Origin: Calamus simplicifolius
Taxonomy: Eukaryota; Streptophyta; Magnoliopsida; Arecales; Arecaceae
Direction: 5' to 3'
Assembly (NCBI GenBank): GCA_900491605.1
Contig: UESW01004356.1
Coordinates: 527,297-591,296 of the forward strand
DNA length: 64,000 nucleotides
The position numbers were made by a program, and so were the translations under genes. The notes under the pieces are model-generated. The model was not told the origin of the DNA. It saw only the letters and a list, made by a program, of their open reading frames with translations, and ran no database searches. The first letter of the stretch is position 1. Each line of letters starts with the position of its first letter. Shown here in pieces: positions 45,260 through 56,479 of the stretch.

Positions 45260-47504
45260 TGTAATCCTCTAGATTTTTTAACTACTCGTGAGAGTTATCA
45301 TGAGGTCAGATGATAGACTCCAGATATTTGAATTCAGGTATATCTTAATTGCTCGTGAGAGTTATCACGAGATCAGATGATAGACTCCAGATATTTGAAT
45401 TCCAGGTATATCTTAATTGCTCGTGAGAGTTATCACGAGATCAGATGATAGACTCTAGATATTTAAATTTCAAGTATATCTAATTACAGAGTCCCTTGAT
45501 TTGGGGACTCTGCAATGCCTATAAAAGATGGCGTAGAACCCTCCTTCCCACCATACGTGGACGCCCCCTTCTCATCATCTCCTCGTGCGGACGTTTCTTC
45601 CCCAGCGCGCCTGTCTCTGGTAAGTCCCCTGTCCATGCATGAGAGAGAGAAGGATTGAGAGAGAGAAAGTTAAAAAAAAAAAAAAACAATGGAGAAGAGG
45701 GAGGAGCCGGGTTACAGAACCCAGCTCCCCCCCCCTTCCCTGTGCGTCGGCATTGGTTCAGGCCCGGCGGCGTGCCCGCCGCCTCGCCGGGCCTGAGCCC
45801 CGGCCGACAACCCCACCGGCACCGGGGGCGGCGTCCGGTGGGGTGCCGGAGAACAATGAGAAAGAGAGGAGAGCGGAGGAGGGAGGGAGACGTGACGAGA
45901 GAAATTGACCGCCGGTCCGATCCTTGGTTCGGGCCCGGCGGTGTGCTCGCCGCCTCGCCGGGCCTGGGCCTTGGTCGGAGACCTCCACCGGCGCCGGGCG
46001 TGCGTCCGGTGGAGGTCCGGCCGGCCATGGTGGCCGGCCGTGCCGCCGGCGTAATCCTTAAGCCGCGGAAACAGTGAGAAAGAAAGAAAAGAATAAAAGA
46101 AAAATTGGAGAGAGAGAGAGAGGAGGGGAGGTCGGCAGCGGCGGTCCGGCTTTGGTCCGGCCAATGGCGGCCGGACCGACGCCAATTTGGCCGGAATTGG
46201 CGCCGGCACCGTGGAAGGCACGCGAACGATGAGAGAGAAGAAAGAAAATGACAAATTGATGAGAGAGAGAGAGGGGGAGGCTGGCCGCGGCGGCGGCCGG
46301 CCACGGTCCGGCCAACGGCGGCCGGACCGCCTTCAATTTGGCCGGCGGCGGCCCTGGCCGCCGGCGCAAATCTCAACTCCTCTGTTTCTTTTGAAACAGA
46401 GGAGCTGGGTTAATGGGCTGTTGGGCCGTTATTTTTGGGCCTTGTTGGGCCGTCTCTGAGCCCAGTTTGAGCAGCGTTTTGGGCCCTGTATCGGGCCGAG
46501 AATGACAAAATAAATATATGGCCCGAATCAGGATTGATTCTAGTTTCTGGAATAATTTTATTTCCCTATTTGGGTGTATACATTGAGAGATATTCAAGCC
46601 CAAAGTTGGGCCCGTGAAGTGGTTTGGGTAGAGTTTAAGAATTATTTTATAATTCAGATTTTAGAAATTTAATAATGAAAAATGATTCTGTAGGTTCCCA
46701 GGAGTCCAATTAGCTGGGTTATCAAGTGAAATTCGTGTACTGTGGTAAGTAAGTCAAGTATTATAATTTTATTAATTATTTAATTTATGAACTGTGAAAT
46801 TACAGTTAAATATAATTATGTTAATTTGGCAAAATCATGTTATTACTATGATAATATGTAATCATGATAATGACAGTAAAACTTTATGTGTCACTGCGGT
46901 TCTCATATGACAGATTCTCACATGACAGATTATCACATGACAGATTCCCACATGACAGATTCTCACATTATCACATGACAGATTATCACATGACAGATGA
47001 CAGATGACAGACACTGGTACCAGGACCCTTCCTCTTAGGGGATGTTTAAGAGGGCTACACATGATGTGTATTGTAGGGCCGTGGGACACATAAAGAAAAA
47101 TAATGACAGTATAAACAATGTAATTGTTATTGAATTAAGCTAATTGATCTGATGACATGAACCTAATGATAGCCTGATAAATGAAATTTTGAAATTATAT
47201 TAGGCTTACTTATTGAGTGTGAGCTCATAAAATTCTCATAATGTTTTTCAGAGCCTCAGGAATGAAGATGGATAATTGAGATAGAAGGAGTTTCTATTAA
47301 GAAGACTTAGTTTTATTATATTGATTTAGTTCAGATTTGTTTGTGTAGGGCAGATAGCCCAAGACTGATAATTCTGGTTTGTAATAAATCATGGATATGG
47401 AATTTGCTTTATATTGATTTATGTGATAAGTTCAAGACGCCTTGCATGCCTGGCATGCGGCGGGTTGTCACCCTAGCTCAAATTTTTGGGTCTGGGGCGT
47501 GACA
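45260..47504 (+). repeat. 5' LTR of Tekay-type element
   Basis: TGTAATCC...GGGGCGTGACA. It holds three tandem ~68 bp units at its start (CTCGTGAGAGTTATCA type, about 45282-45480) and a TATA box at 45520-45527. A GC-rich section with GGCCGGCCATGGTGGCCGGC hairpin sequence lies at about 45740-46370, and an ACATGACAGATT minisatellite at about 46905-47010. Confidence 0.93.
45520..45527 (+). promoter_or_regulatory. TATA box of 5' LTR
   Basis: TATAAAAG, followed at 45540 onward by the pyrimidine-rich R/U5-like region. The same motif is at 51345-51352 in the 3' LTR. Confidence 0.6.
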
Positions 47505-47511
47505 GCTTTAG

Positions 47512-47523
47512 TGGTATCAGAGC
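47512..47523 (+). other. Primer binding site (tRNA-iMet type)
   Basis: TGGTATCAGAGC, 7 bp after the LTR end, is the standard plant retrotransposon PBS complementary to initiator methionine tRNA. Confidence 0.88.
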
Positions 47524-47689
47524 GAGGTTATGACATTAGGGACATATACATGATGACACTTTAGGCAAAACACTAGAGTGACATAGAGACAAATTATAAA
47601 TTTAAAGGAATCTCAGAAATTATGCTTTGAAAGCCTAACAAATAATGTTACAGTGATATTAATTACAACTAATTTATCAGGAGATAAGA

Positions 47690-47950
47690 ATGGCACGTCG
47701 CACTAGAAGTCGACAAATGATGAGAGTTCCCAGGTTGGTAATGCTGGCCAACCAGGGAGGTCTAGAAGCCACTGTAGCTGCTGCCCCTGCCAATTCAGTT
47801 GGGACTGATCAGCAGCAACTCCAGACCGAGATGCTTCAGGTTCTCTCGGGTATGGCACAGTCGATACAGGACTTGCAGCACCAGATTCTGCAGGCTTAGT
47901 CCGCTCAGCCTGAGTTCAGTTTTATTGGTGGTCATAAACACCTAGCCTCA
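47690..47950 (+). pseudogene. Truncated gag N-terminus (Tekay-type)
   Basis: Starts MARRTRSRQMMRV at 47690, with a helical QLQTEMLQVLSGMAQSIQDL segment. A TAG stop is at 47897-47899, and the frame then continues for some 17 codons (QPEFSFIGGHKH) to the deletion junction near 47950. Capsid, zinc knuckle and protease are all absent. The stop may be an added lesion. Confidence 0.75.
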
Positions 47951-48925
47951 GTGTTCATATCAGCGATGCAGGCTGGAAAGTATTTGCTGAGTGGTGGTCA
48001 AGGATTTCTTGCTGTAGTCAAGGACCCTCAGCAAGAAGAGACCAAGTTGGAGGATATTCCCATAGCTCGAGAATTTCCAGATGTCTTCCCTGAGGATTTG
48101 ACTAATTTACCTTCTGATCGGGAAGTCGAGTTCTCTATTGATCTAGTTCCTGGAGCTAGGCATATATCAAAGGCCCCTTACCGTATGGCCCCGGCTAAGT
48201 TAAAAGAACTGAAGGAGCAACTGCAAGAGCTCCTAGATCGAGGATTTATTAGACCCAGTGCTTCTCCTTGGGGTGCTCCAGTTCTATTTGTTAAGAAGAA
48301 GGATGGCAGTCTTCGACTCTGCATTGATTACCGGGGAATCAATAAAGTAATAGCGCGAAATAAGTATCCTCTGCCTAGGATTGACGACTTGTTTGATCAA
48401 CTTCAAGGAGCCCGGATATTTTCAAAGATTGATCTTAGGTACGGGTACCATCAGCTCAAAGTCAAAGAAGGGGATGTACCAAAGACAGCATTTAGAACCA
48501 GATATGGCCACTATGAGTTCTTGGTGATGCCGTTTGGGTTAACTAATGCCCCAGCAGCATTCATGGACTTAATGAACAGAATTTTTAAACCATATCTGGA
48601 TCAGTTTGTGGTGGTTTTCATTGATGATATTCTGATATATTCCAAGAGCCATAAGGAGCATGAGGACCACCTGAGAATTGTGCTACAGATTCTGCAAGAG
48701 AAGAAGCTTTATGCCAAGCTGAAGAAGTGTGAATTTTGGTTGGATCAAGTATCTTTCTTGGGTCATATAATCTCTAAAGATGGTGTATCTGTGGACCCGA
48801 AAAAGATTGAGGCTATCACTAACTGGAGCCGACCTACCAATGTGGCAGAAGTCAGAAGCTTCTTGGGATTAGCCGGGTATTACCAAAAATTTGTGGAGAA
48901 TTTTCTCGCATTGCTCTACCCCTAA
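47951..48925 (+). pseudogene. Reverse transcriptase domain (Tekay-type)
   Basis: Contains FPEDLTNLPSDREVEFSIDL, GFIRPSASPWGAPVLFVKKK, LRLCIDYRGINKV, FSKIDLRYGYHQ, VMPFGLTNAPAAFMDLMN and the catalytic FIDDIL, then FLGHIISKDGV. All catalytic Asp residues are present. It is in the gag frame. The frame is lost just after GYYQKFVENF near 48900, so RNase H and integrase follow out of frame. Confidence 0.88.
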
Positions 48926-50955
48926 CTCGCTTAACCCAAAAGTGAGTGAAGTTTGACTGAACAGTGGAGTGTAAGGAAAGTTTCCAGGAGTTAAAGCAGT
49001 GCCTGGTGTCAGCTCCCATTCTTGTTCTTCCAATGGGATCTGAAGGTTTCACTATATACACTGATGCCTCTTGAAAAGGATTGAGATGTGTTTTGATGCA
49101 GAAGGAAAGAGTGATAGCTTGTGCCTCCAGACAACTAAAACCTTATAAGCAAAATTATCCTACTCATGACCTGGAATTGGCTGCTGTGGTTTTTGCTCTG
49201 AAGATTTGGCGGCATTATCTATATGGAGTGTCGTGTGATGTGTATACAGATCATAAGAGTTTAAAATACATTTTTACACAGAAGGAGCTGAATTTAAGGC
49301 AGAGGAGGTGGTTGGAACTATTGAAGGATTATGACCTGAATCTACAGTATCATCCTGGGAAGGCCAATGTAGTAGCTAATGCCTTGAGCAGAAAATCATC
49401 TTCTGAGTTAGCTGCTATGATTACCTCCCAGCCTCACGTATTGAGAGATCTGGAGAAGTGGGAGGTTGGTCTGAGAGTACAGCAGTCTGATGGACTTATT
49501 GCAGCACTTGTACTCCAGCCGACCTTAGTTGACAGAATCAAGTCATCTCAGATGAAAGATCCAGATCTACAAAGGATTAAAGAAGTGGTACAATCAGGAG
49601 TTCAAAATGAATTTTATATAATGGAAGATGGATCCCTGAAATTTGAAGGAAGACTTTGTGTGCCAAACAGTGAAGAGCTAAAGGCTGAAATTTTGAAAGA
49701 GGCTCACTACTCTCCCTATACTGTGCATCCAGGTGGCACTAAGATGTACAGAGACTTAAAGGAAAATTTTTGGTGGAAAGGCATGAAGAAGGAGATTGCT
49801 CAGTATGTGGCCAAGTGCTTGGTGTGTCAGCAAGTGAAAGCCGAGCATCAAAGGCCTGTGGGACCTCTTCAGTCTCTGATGATTCCACAGTGGAAATGGG
49901 AAAAGATTACAATGGACTTTGTGACTGGTCTGCCCAAAACTCCTAAGAGCAACGATGCAGTTTGGGTCATTGTGGATAGACTAACAAAATCAGCTCATTT
50001 CCTACCTTTCAGAGTTGGGGTCTCTAGTGAAAGATTGGCTAATTTGTATATTGAACAGATCGTGAGACTCCATGGTGTTCCGGTATCTATTGTATCAGAT
50101 AGAGATACCAGGTTTGTGTCCCAGTTTTGGAAGAGCCTTCATAAGGCCATGGGAACCAAACTAAACTTCAGTACAGCCTATCATCCCCAGTCAGATGGAC
50201 AATCAGAGAGGACCATACAGATTCTGGAGGACATGTTACGAGCCTGTGTGATGGACTTGGGTGGAGCTTGGGATAACCACTTACCTTTGGTGGAGTTTGC
50301 ATATAATAATAGTTACCAAGCCAGCATCCAGATGGCTCCATTTGAAGCTCTGTATGGTAGGAGGTGCAGATCTCCTATATGTTGGGATGACGTGGGGGAA
50401 AGGAAGTTTTTAGGCCCTGAACTGATTCAGCAAACAGTAAATAAGGTGCATTTGATCAGGGAGCATCTTCGTACAGCTCAGAGTAGGCAAAAGAGCTATG
50501 CTGATGTCAGAAGAAGGGAATTGGAATTCCAAGTTGGGGATCATGTCTTCTTAAGGGTATCACCAACCAAAGATGTGATGAGATTTGGGATTAAAGGAAA
50601 GCTGAGTCCACGTTATATTGGACCTTTTGAGATCTTGAGCAGAGTTGGAGAGGTTCCTTACAGCCTGGCACTGCCTCCGATTCTATCTGGGGTACACAAT
50701 GTTTTTCATGTATCTATGCTGAGGAAGTATATATCTGACCCTAGTCATGTCATAGCATATGAGCCTATACAGTTGAGGAAAGATTTATCATATGAGGAGC
50801 ATCCTTTGCGTATCGTAGACCGCAAGGATCAAGTTCTAAGACGGCGTACCATTCCCTATGTCAAGGTGCAATGGAATAATCATTCTGAAAGGGAGGCTAC
50901 TTGGGAACTGGAAGAAGAAATGAAAGAAAAGTATCCACGACTATTTGTATCTTAA
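48900..50955 (+). pseudogene. RNase H and integrase with C-terminal chromodomain
   Basis: After a frameshifted stretch at 48900-49080, which has an in-frame TGA in YTDAS*KG, a long open frame runs from 49081 to 50955. RNase H motifs include THDLELAAVVFALKIWRHYL and YTDHKSLKYIF. The integrase has the HHCC finger (EAHYSPYTVHPGG, CLVCQQVK) and catalytic positions in TMDFVTGLP, VSDRDTRF and HPQSDGQSERTIQ. The end (IPYVKVQWNNHSEREATWEL, then EEEM) matches chromodomain-like tails of chromoviruses, thought to guide integration into heterochromatin. The 624-codon frame is undamaged but separated from RT. Confidence 0.88.
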
Positions 50956-51070
50956 AATAGTTAATGATTGAAAACTGTTAGCTTTAGTTGATTGTTAGTC
51001 CTTGGGACAGAAATTTGGACCTTTAATTTTCTCTAATAAAAGTTATCAATTTCGAGGCCGAAATTTTTAT

Positions 51071-51083
51071 AAGGAGGGGAAAA
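51071..51083 (+). other. Polypurine tract
   Basis: AAGGAGGGGAAAA directly before the 3' LTR TGTAATCC, the expected plus-strand primer site. Confidence 0.85.
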
Positions 51084-53332
51084 TGTAATCCCCTAGATTT
51101 CTCAACTACTCGTGAGAGTTATCATGAGGTCAGATGATAGACTCCAGATATTTGAATTCCAGGTATATCTTAATTGCTCGTGAGAGTTATCACGAGATCA
51201 GATGATAGACTCCAGATATTTGAATTCCAGGTATATCTTAATTGCTCGTGAGAGTGATCACGAGATCAGATGATAGACTCTAGATATTTAAATTTCAAGT
51301 ATATCTAATTACAGAGTCCCTTGATTTGGGGACTCTGCAATGCCTATAAAAGATGGTGTAGAACCCTCCTTCCCACCATACGTGGACGCCCCCTTCTCAT
51401 CATCTCCTCGTGCGGACGTTTCTTCCTCAGCGCGCCTGTCTCTGGTAAGTCCCCTGTCCATGCATGAGAGAGAGAAAGATTGAGAGAGAGAAAGTAAAAA
51501 AAAACAATGGAGAAGAGGGAGGAGCCGGGTTACAGAACCCAGCTTCCCCCCCCTTCCACTGTGCGCCGGCATTGGTTCAGGCCTGGCGGCGTGCCCGCCG
51601 CCTCGCCGGGCCTGAGCCCCGGCCGACAACCCCACCGGCACCGGGGGCGGCGTCCGGTGGGGTGCCGGAGAACAATGAGAAAGAGAGGAGAGCGGAGGAG
51701 GGAGGGAGACGTGACGGAGAGAAATTGACCGCCGGTTCGATCCTTGGTTCGGGCCCGGTGGTGTGCTCGCCGCCTCGCCGGGCCTGGGCCTTGGTCGGAG
51801 ACCTCCACCGGCGCCAGGCATGCGTCCGGTGGAGGTCCGGCCGGCCATGGTGGCCGGCCGTGCCACCGGCGTAATCCTTAAGCTGCGGAAACAGTGAGAA
51901 AGAAAGAAAAGAATAAAAGAGAAATTAGAGAGAGAGAGTGAGGGGAGGTCGGCAGCGGCAAAGGCCGGCTTTGGTCCGGCCAATGGCGGTCGGATCGACG
52001 CCAATTTGGCCGGAATTGGCGCCGGCACCGTGGAAGGCACGCGAACGATGAGAGAGAGAAGAAAGATTAAAACTGACAAATTGATGAGAGAGAGTGTGGG
52101 GGAGGCTGGCCGCGGCGGCGGCCGGCCACGGTCCGACCAACGGCGGCCAGACCGCCTTCAATTTGGCCGGCGGCGGCCCTAGCCGCCGGCGCAAATCTCA
52201 GGTCCTCTGTTTCTTTTGAAACAGAGGAGCTGGGTTAATGGGCTGTTGGGCCGTCTGTTTTTTGGGCCTTGTTGGGCTGTCTCTGAGCCCAGTTTGAGCA
52301 GCGTTTTGGGCCCTGTATCGGGCCGAGAATGACAAAATAAATATATGGCCCGAATCAGGATTGATTCTAGTTTCTAGGAATAATTTTATTTCCCTATTTG
52401 GGTGTATACATTGAGAGATATTCAAGCCCAAAGTTGGGCCCGTGAAGTGGTTTGGGTAGAGTTTAAGAATTATTTTATAATTCAGATTTTAGAAATTTAA
52501 TAATGAAAAATGATTCTGTAGGTTCCCAGGAGTCCAATTAGCTGGGTTATCAAGTGAAATTCGTGTACTGTGGTAAGTAAGTCAAGTATTATAATTTTAT
52601 TAATTATTTAATTTATGAACTGTGAAATTACAGTTAAATATAATTATGTTAATTTGGCAAAATCATGTTATTACTATGATAATATGTTATCATGATAATG
52701 ACAGTAAAACTTTATGTGTCACCGCGGTTCTCATATGACAGATTCTCACATGACAGATTATCACATGACAGATTCCCACATGACAGATTCTCACATTATC
52801 ACATGACAGATTATCACATGACAGATGACAGATGACAGACACTGGTACCAGGACCCTTCCTCTTAGGGGATGTTTAAGAGGGCTACACATGATGTGTATT
52901 GTAGGGCCGTGGGACACATAAAGAAAAATAATGACAGTATAAACAATGTAATTGTTATTGAATTAAGCTAATTGATCTGATGACATGAACCTAATGATAG
53001 CCTGATAAATGAAATTTTGAAATTATATTAGGCTTACTTATTGAGTGTGAGCTCATAAAATTCTCATAATGTTTTTCAGAGCCTCAGGAATGAAGATGAT
53101 AATTGAGATAGAAGGAGTTTCTATTACGAAGACTTAGTTTTATTATATTGATTTAGTTCAGATTTGTTGGTGTGTAGGGCAATAGCCCAAGACTGATAAT
53201 TCTGGTTTGTAATAAATCCTGGATATGGAATTTGATTTATATTGATTTATGTGATAAGTGCAAGACGCCTTGCATGCCTGGCATGCGGCGGGTTATCACC
53301 CTAGCTCAAATATTTGGGTCTGGGGCGTGACA
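51084..53332 (+). repeat. 3' LTR of Tekay-type element
   Basis: 2249 bp, almost identical to 45260-47504, with the same triple ~68 bp units, TATA box (51345-51352), GC-rich hairpins and ACATGACAG repeats. Ends GGGGCGTGACA before TSD CCTTG. Confidence 0.93.
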
Positions 53333-53337
53333 CCTTG

Positions 53338-53750
53338 GCTGCAGTATTTTGCATCGTAATGATACTTTGAAAACTTCTACGGTACATTAAGTTTGAATTT
53401 TAATAATGACTGACCAAAAATTTTTGCTATTAATCTTGATGGAGAACCCTATGTTTAAACTCTCATTTATCGGCATTATTTATAACAGTAATGTGCGACA
53501 AATATGATATGATTTTTTTAAAAAAATATATATATAATATAATAATGCAATAAATCATAATAAATAGTATTCAATAATTTAATTTCCATATCACATTAAA
53601 AAAATGAACCTTAATGATAACAAAGAGCATTAATACTAGCTTAACTATGATTCATTTTGTAAAGACAATAAATCTTAATTATGGGCAATCACATTAATAC
53701 GTGCCTCAATATGGCAAATAGAATAATCCACGCATATTGAGAGTCAAATA
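53338..53750. other. AT-rich intergenic, no gene seen
   Basis: AT-rich with a TA-rich stretch near 53525-53545; nothing else recognised. Ends at the TSD GGTAT of the next element. Confidence 0.5.
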
Positions 53751-53755
53751 GGTAT

Positions 53756-55252
53756 TGATGAGGGGTAAAATCGTCATTGCATTGTTGACCGCTCACATCA
53801 GAGATGGGGTTGCGCCCAGTCCAAATGCCTTGCTGGCGCGACATTCTAGCGACAAGAGTCTCCTCATTATGAAGAAAGAGAACAAGAGGGAAAAAAGGGT
53901 CACGTCTCCCAAGGGCCCCCTCATTAATATCTGGCAGTCAAATCAGGCTAGAGCATTTAATGGTGCAGAAACGGTCATAATGACTTAGCCAGCATTTAAT
54001 GGAATAAAAAGAGAAGAGAAAGCATAGCTCGGCCAGCCTGGGCCATCATAGCTCGGCCACCATAGCTCGGCCAGCCTGGGCCATCATAGCTCGGCCACCA
54101 TAGCTCGGCCAACATAGCTCGGCCAGCCTCAGCCTAAGCCAGCTTCAGCATAGCTCGGCCAGCCTGGGCCATCATAGCTCGGCCACCATAGCTCGGCCAT
54201 CATAGCTCGGCCAGCCTCAGCCTAAGCCAGCTTCAGCATAGCTCGGCCATCATAGCTCGGCCATCATAGCTCGGCCAGCCTCAGCATCAGCCAGCTTCAG
54301 CATAGCTCGGCCAACATAGCTCGGCCAGCCTCAGCCTAAGCCAGCTTCAGCATAGCTCGGCCATCATAGCTCGGCCAGCCTCAGCCTAAGCCAGCTTCAG
54401 CATAGCTCGGCCATCATAGCTCGGCCAGCCTCAGCATCAGCGAGCTTCAGCATAGCTCGGCCAACATACCTCGGCCTCCGCAACCACGTTAAGTCTTTTG
54501 CATCAAGGCATTTATGACCTCATAAAGGCCACTTATATTCACCTGCTTTAAGGCATTCAATGCCTTATTTTCTTACATGCATCAACGCATTTATGGCTGC
54601 CACGTTGGCCCCTTGTGCCTCGGCACCTACTTCCGCCGATGACTGAACCACAGCGTTCAAAACACCTCTGCGGAATCTGGCGCGGGAGAATTCAAATTCA
54701 CTATAACAGAATAAGATTCCAAACAAGGAATCATGCCAAGACGTGGCCTAGGACCTACAATAGTGGCCTAGGGACCACGCGGCCATTGAGTCTCGAGCCA
54801 TCGGCCAGCTCTTCCCGCCTCCCAGCCGTTGATCCTCTAACTAACCAGATACGGATCCTACCGGCCCTGTAACAACCTGATTCGAATCCGTTTCGAATCC
54901 CAACAACTTTCAGACCTCATCCAGAGCACATCCAAAATGTCAGGTGACCGCCTATAAATACTACCATCCTCAAGCCTCTCAGGTACAGCGATTCTATGCC
55001 CATTTTTCATTCATAGTTCTCATACTCCGCCATGAAAGCTCCCACGAGAGCTCGGAGGAACTCTTCCCGGGAGATCCTTCTCCCCATATTTGTTGATTGC
55101 TGGTCTCCACTGACTTGGGCGTCGGAGGGTTTTCCGCAGAGGGCCACCCCCAATGCCTCTCGCGTGAGGACTGTCTTGCAGGTCCGCCCCGGAGGGAGCC
55201 CGTGCTGCAGCCCAATCGCGCCCGAGCCGGAGGACAGATTTCAGCGGCAACA
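53756..55252 (+). repeat. 5' LTR of Tat-like element 2
   Basis: Contains a tandem array of CATAGCTCGGCCA-type units (about 54024-54480), a TATA box at 54953-54960 (TATAAATA), and a leader with the CTGACTTGGGCGTCGGAGGG motif shared with the LTR at 42944-43840. Confidence 0.9.
54024..54485. repeat. CATAGCTCGGCCA tandem array
   Basis: About 30 CATAGCTCGGCCA/ATAGCTCGGCCAGCC units, some grouped with CTCAGCCTAAGCCAGCTTCAG into a higher-order repeat. The copy in the 3' LTR (about 58983-59400) differs in unit number. Confidence 0.85.
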
Positions 55253-55255
55253 GAT

Positions 55256-55273
55256 TGGCGCTAGAGGAAGGGG
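55256..55273 (+). other. Primer binding site of Tat-like element 2
   Basis: TGGCGCTAGAGGAAGGGG begins a few bases after the LTR end GGCAACA. Primer tRNA not identified. Confidence 0.65.
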
Positions 55274-55337
55274 TCTCAAGTCCCGTTAAACTTGAAAAAA
55301 GGAGACAAGGATCTCGATCTGGAAGAGAACCTCTCCA

Positions 55338-55805
55338 ATGGCTAATCGGAGAAGGGCAACTTCTGAAGCCCAGGACCGGATCGCCTCCCAGAGACCCGAT
55401 CCGATGAGTATCGTGGCACTGCCGCCGCCACCAGCTGAGACTCCGTCGCCACCAGCTGTCCCAGTGACCCAGGACCCATTCGCCACACTGGTCCAGCAGG
55501 TCCAGGCCCTGACCCGTCTAGTTCAGGAGCGCCATACAGCTCCCCATCCAGTTATAGCTACCCCTGCTCCATGCCTCCCAGAAGAGGCCACAGCTCCTCT
55601 TTCTCCAGCCACTTCTTCTGGTCCGCATGGAGTTGCGGACCCCCCATATCAACCTCAGGAGGCCAGACCAGTCCCGCAAGGGGGCTGCGACAAGGATCTC
55701 CCCAAATCTCGGCGGGCCCGATTCATCTCTCCGGTGTCCTCTCGCCACGACTCGACGCCGTCTCCGCCTTCTCCCTGCCTTGGCGCAACAGATCAGCTTC
55801 CATAG
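55338..55805 (+). pseudogene. Truncated Tat-like gag N-terminus
   Basis: Starts MANRRRATSEAQDRIASQRP at 55338, then a proline-rich linker (ALPPPPAETPSPPAVP) and a short helical DPFATLVQQVQALTRLVQER. A further proline- and serine-rich stretch runs to 55805. The gag core and zinc finger are missing. The break coincides with the start of an LTR-like segment at about 55815. Not functional as a full gag. Confidence 0.7.
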
Positions 55806-55814
55806 CCGCGCTAT

Positions 55815-55935
55815 GCGCACCAAGGCATTTATGGTCTCATAAAGGTCATGTGCATCTACCTGCATTTAATGCCTTATCTCCTTCCATCATCAACGCATTT
55901 ATGGCTGCCGCATTGCCCCCTAGGCACCTTTTGCG
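55815..55935 (+). repeat. LTR-like fragment inside the internal region
   Basis: CACCAAGGCATTTATGG.CTCATAAAGG...CATCAACGCATTTATGGCTGCC closely matches LTR positions about 54500-54610 of the same element, but with more substitutions than separate its two LTRs. It separates the gag and integrase remnants. Confidence 0.7.
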
Positions 55936-55959
55936 TGAGGAAGGATGGCGTCATAAAGC

Positions 55960-56347
55960 CAAGACAAAGAGTTCTTGACTCCATGCTTCACAGAAGTCCA
56001 ACGTCCAGCTTCAACCTCGGCCAGTGGATCTACCGCACCACACAGAGAGTCCCCACAGGCGAGACCCCATTCCGGATGGCCTTCGGAGTGGAAGCTATCA
56101 TCCCCGTGGAGATAGGACTTCCCTTTCCACGGATGCTATCATGCCTCCAGAGTCAAAGGGAGATCTTTCTCGCCCAGCAACCTTGTTCTCCAGAAAGCAC
56201 CTGTCTCCAAACCGCTGGAGCAAGGAAAAAGGCCCCTACCAAGTGGCGGAGATCATTGGACCGGGAACCTACAAGCTGTAAGATCTAAACGGAAAGTCTG
56301 TCCCCTGGACGTGGAACTCGGACAATCTCCGTAAGTATTATCAATAG
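55960..56347 (+). pseudogene. Integrase C-terminal remnant of Tat-like element 2
   Basis: Shows IYRTTQRVPTGETPFRMAFG and VEAIIPVEIGLP in one frame, then, after a frameshift near 56130, GPYQVAEIIGPGTYKL and TWNSDNLRKYYQ with a stop at 56345-56347. A TAA also interrupts after GTYKL. The catalytic core is absent; only the last part of the integrase and its C-terminal domain remain. Confidence 0.75.
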
Positions 56348-56479
56348 GGTATGTCCTCTATAAGTCCATTTTGATATGCCTTATTATACCTTCCTATCGG
56401 CACGTATTTTCGTAATTTGCAACTTGAATCATCACACATTATGTTGCCAAATATTACGAAAAGAAACAGGTGCTGCTCA

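Larger units (their letters stand above)
45255..53337 (+). mobile_element. Tekay/Del-type chromovirus (Ty3/gypsy), internally deleted
   Basis: Complete 5' LTR 45260-47504 and 3' LTR 51084-53332, flanked by CCTTG duplications (45255-45259 and 53333-53337). PBS TGGTATCAGAGC at 47512 (initiator tRNA-Met type) and polypurine tract AAGGAGGGGAAAA at 51071-51083. LTRs above 2 kb plus a C-terminal chromodomain-like sequence point to the Tekay/Del lineage. The internal region is only 3.6 kb because most of gag and all of protease are missing. The two LTRs differ by few substitutions on reading, so the insertion looks recent. Confidence 0.92.

Noticed and set aside
45519..46376. 285-codon minus-strand Pro/Arg/Ser-rich frame, repeated at 51309-52079
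   Set aside because: Lies inside the GC-rich section of the Tekay LTR and is antisense to its promoter; present only because of composition.
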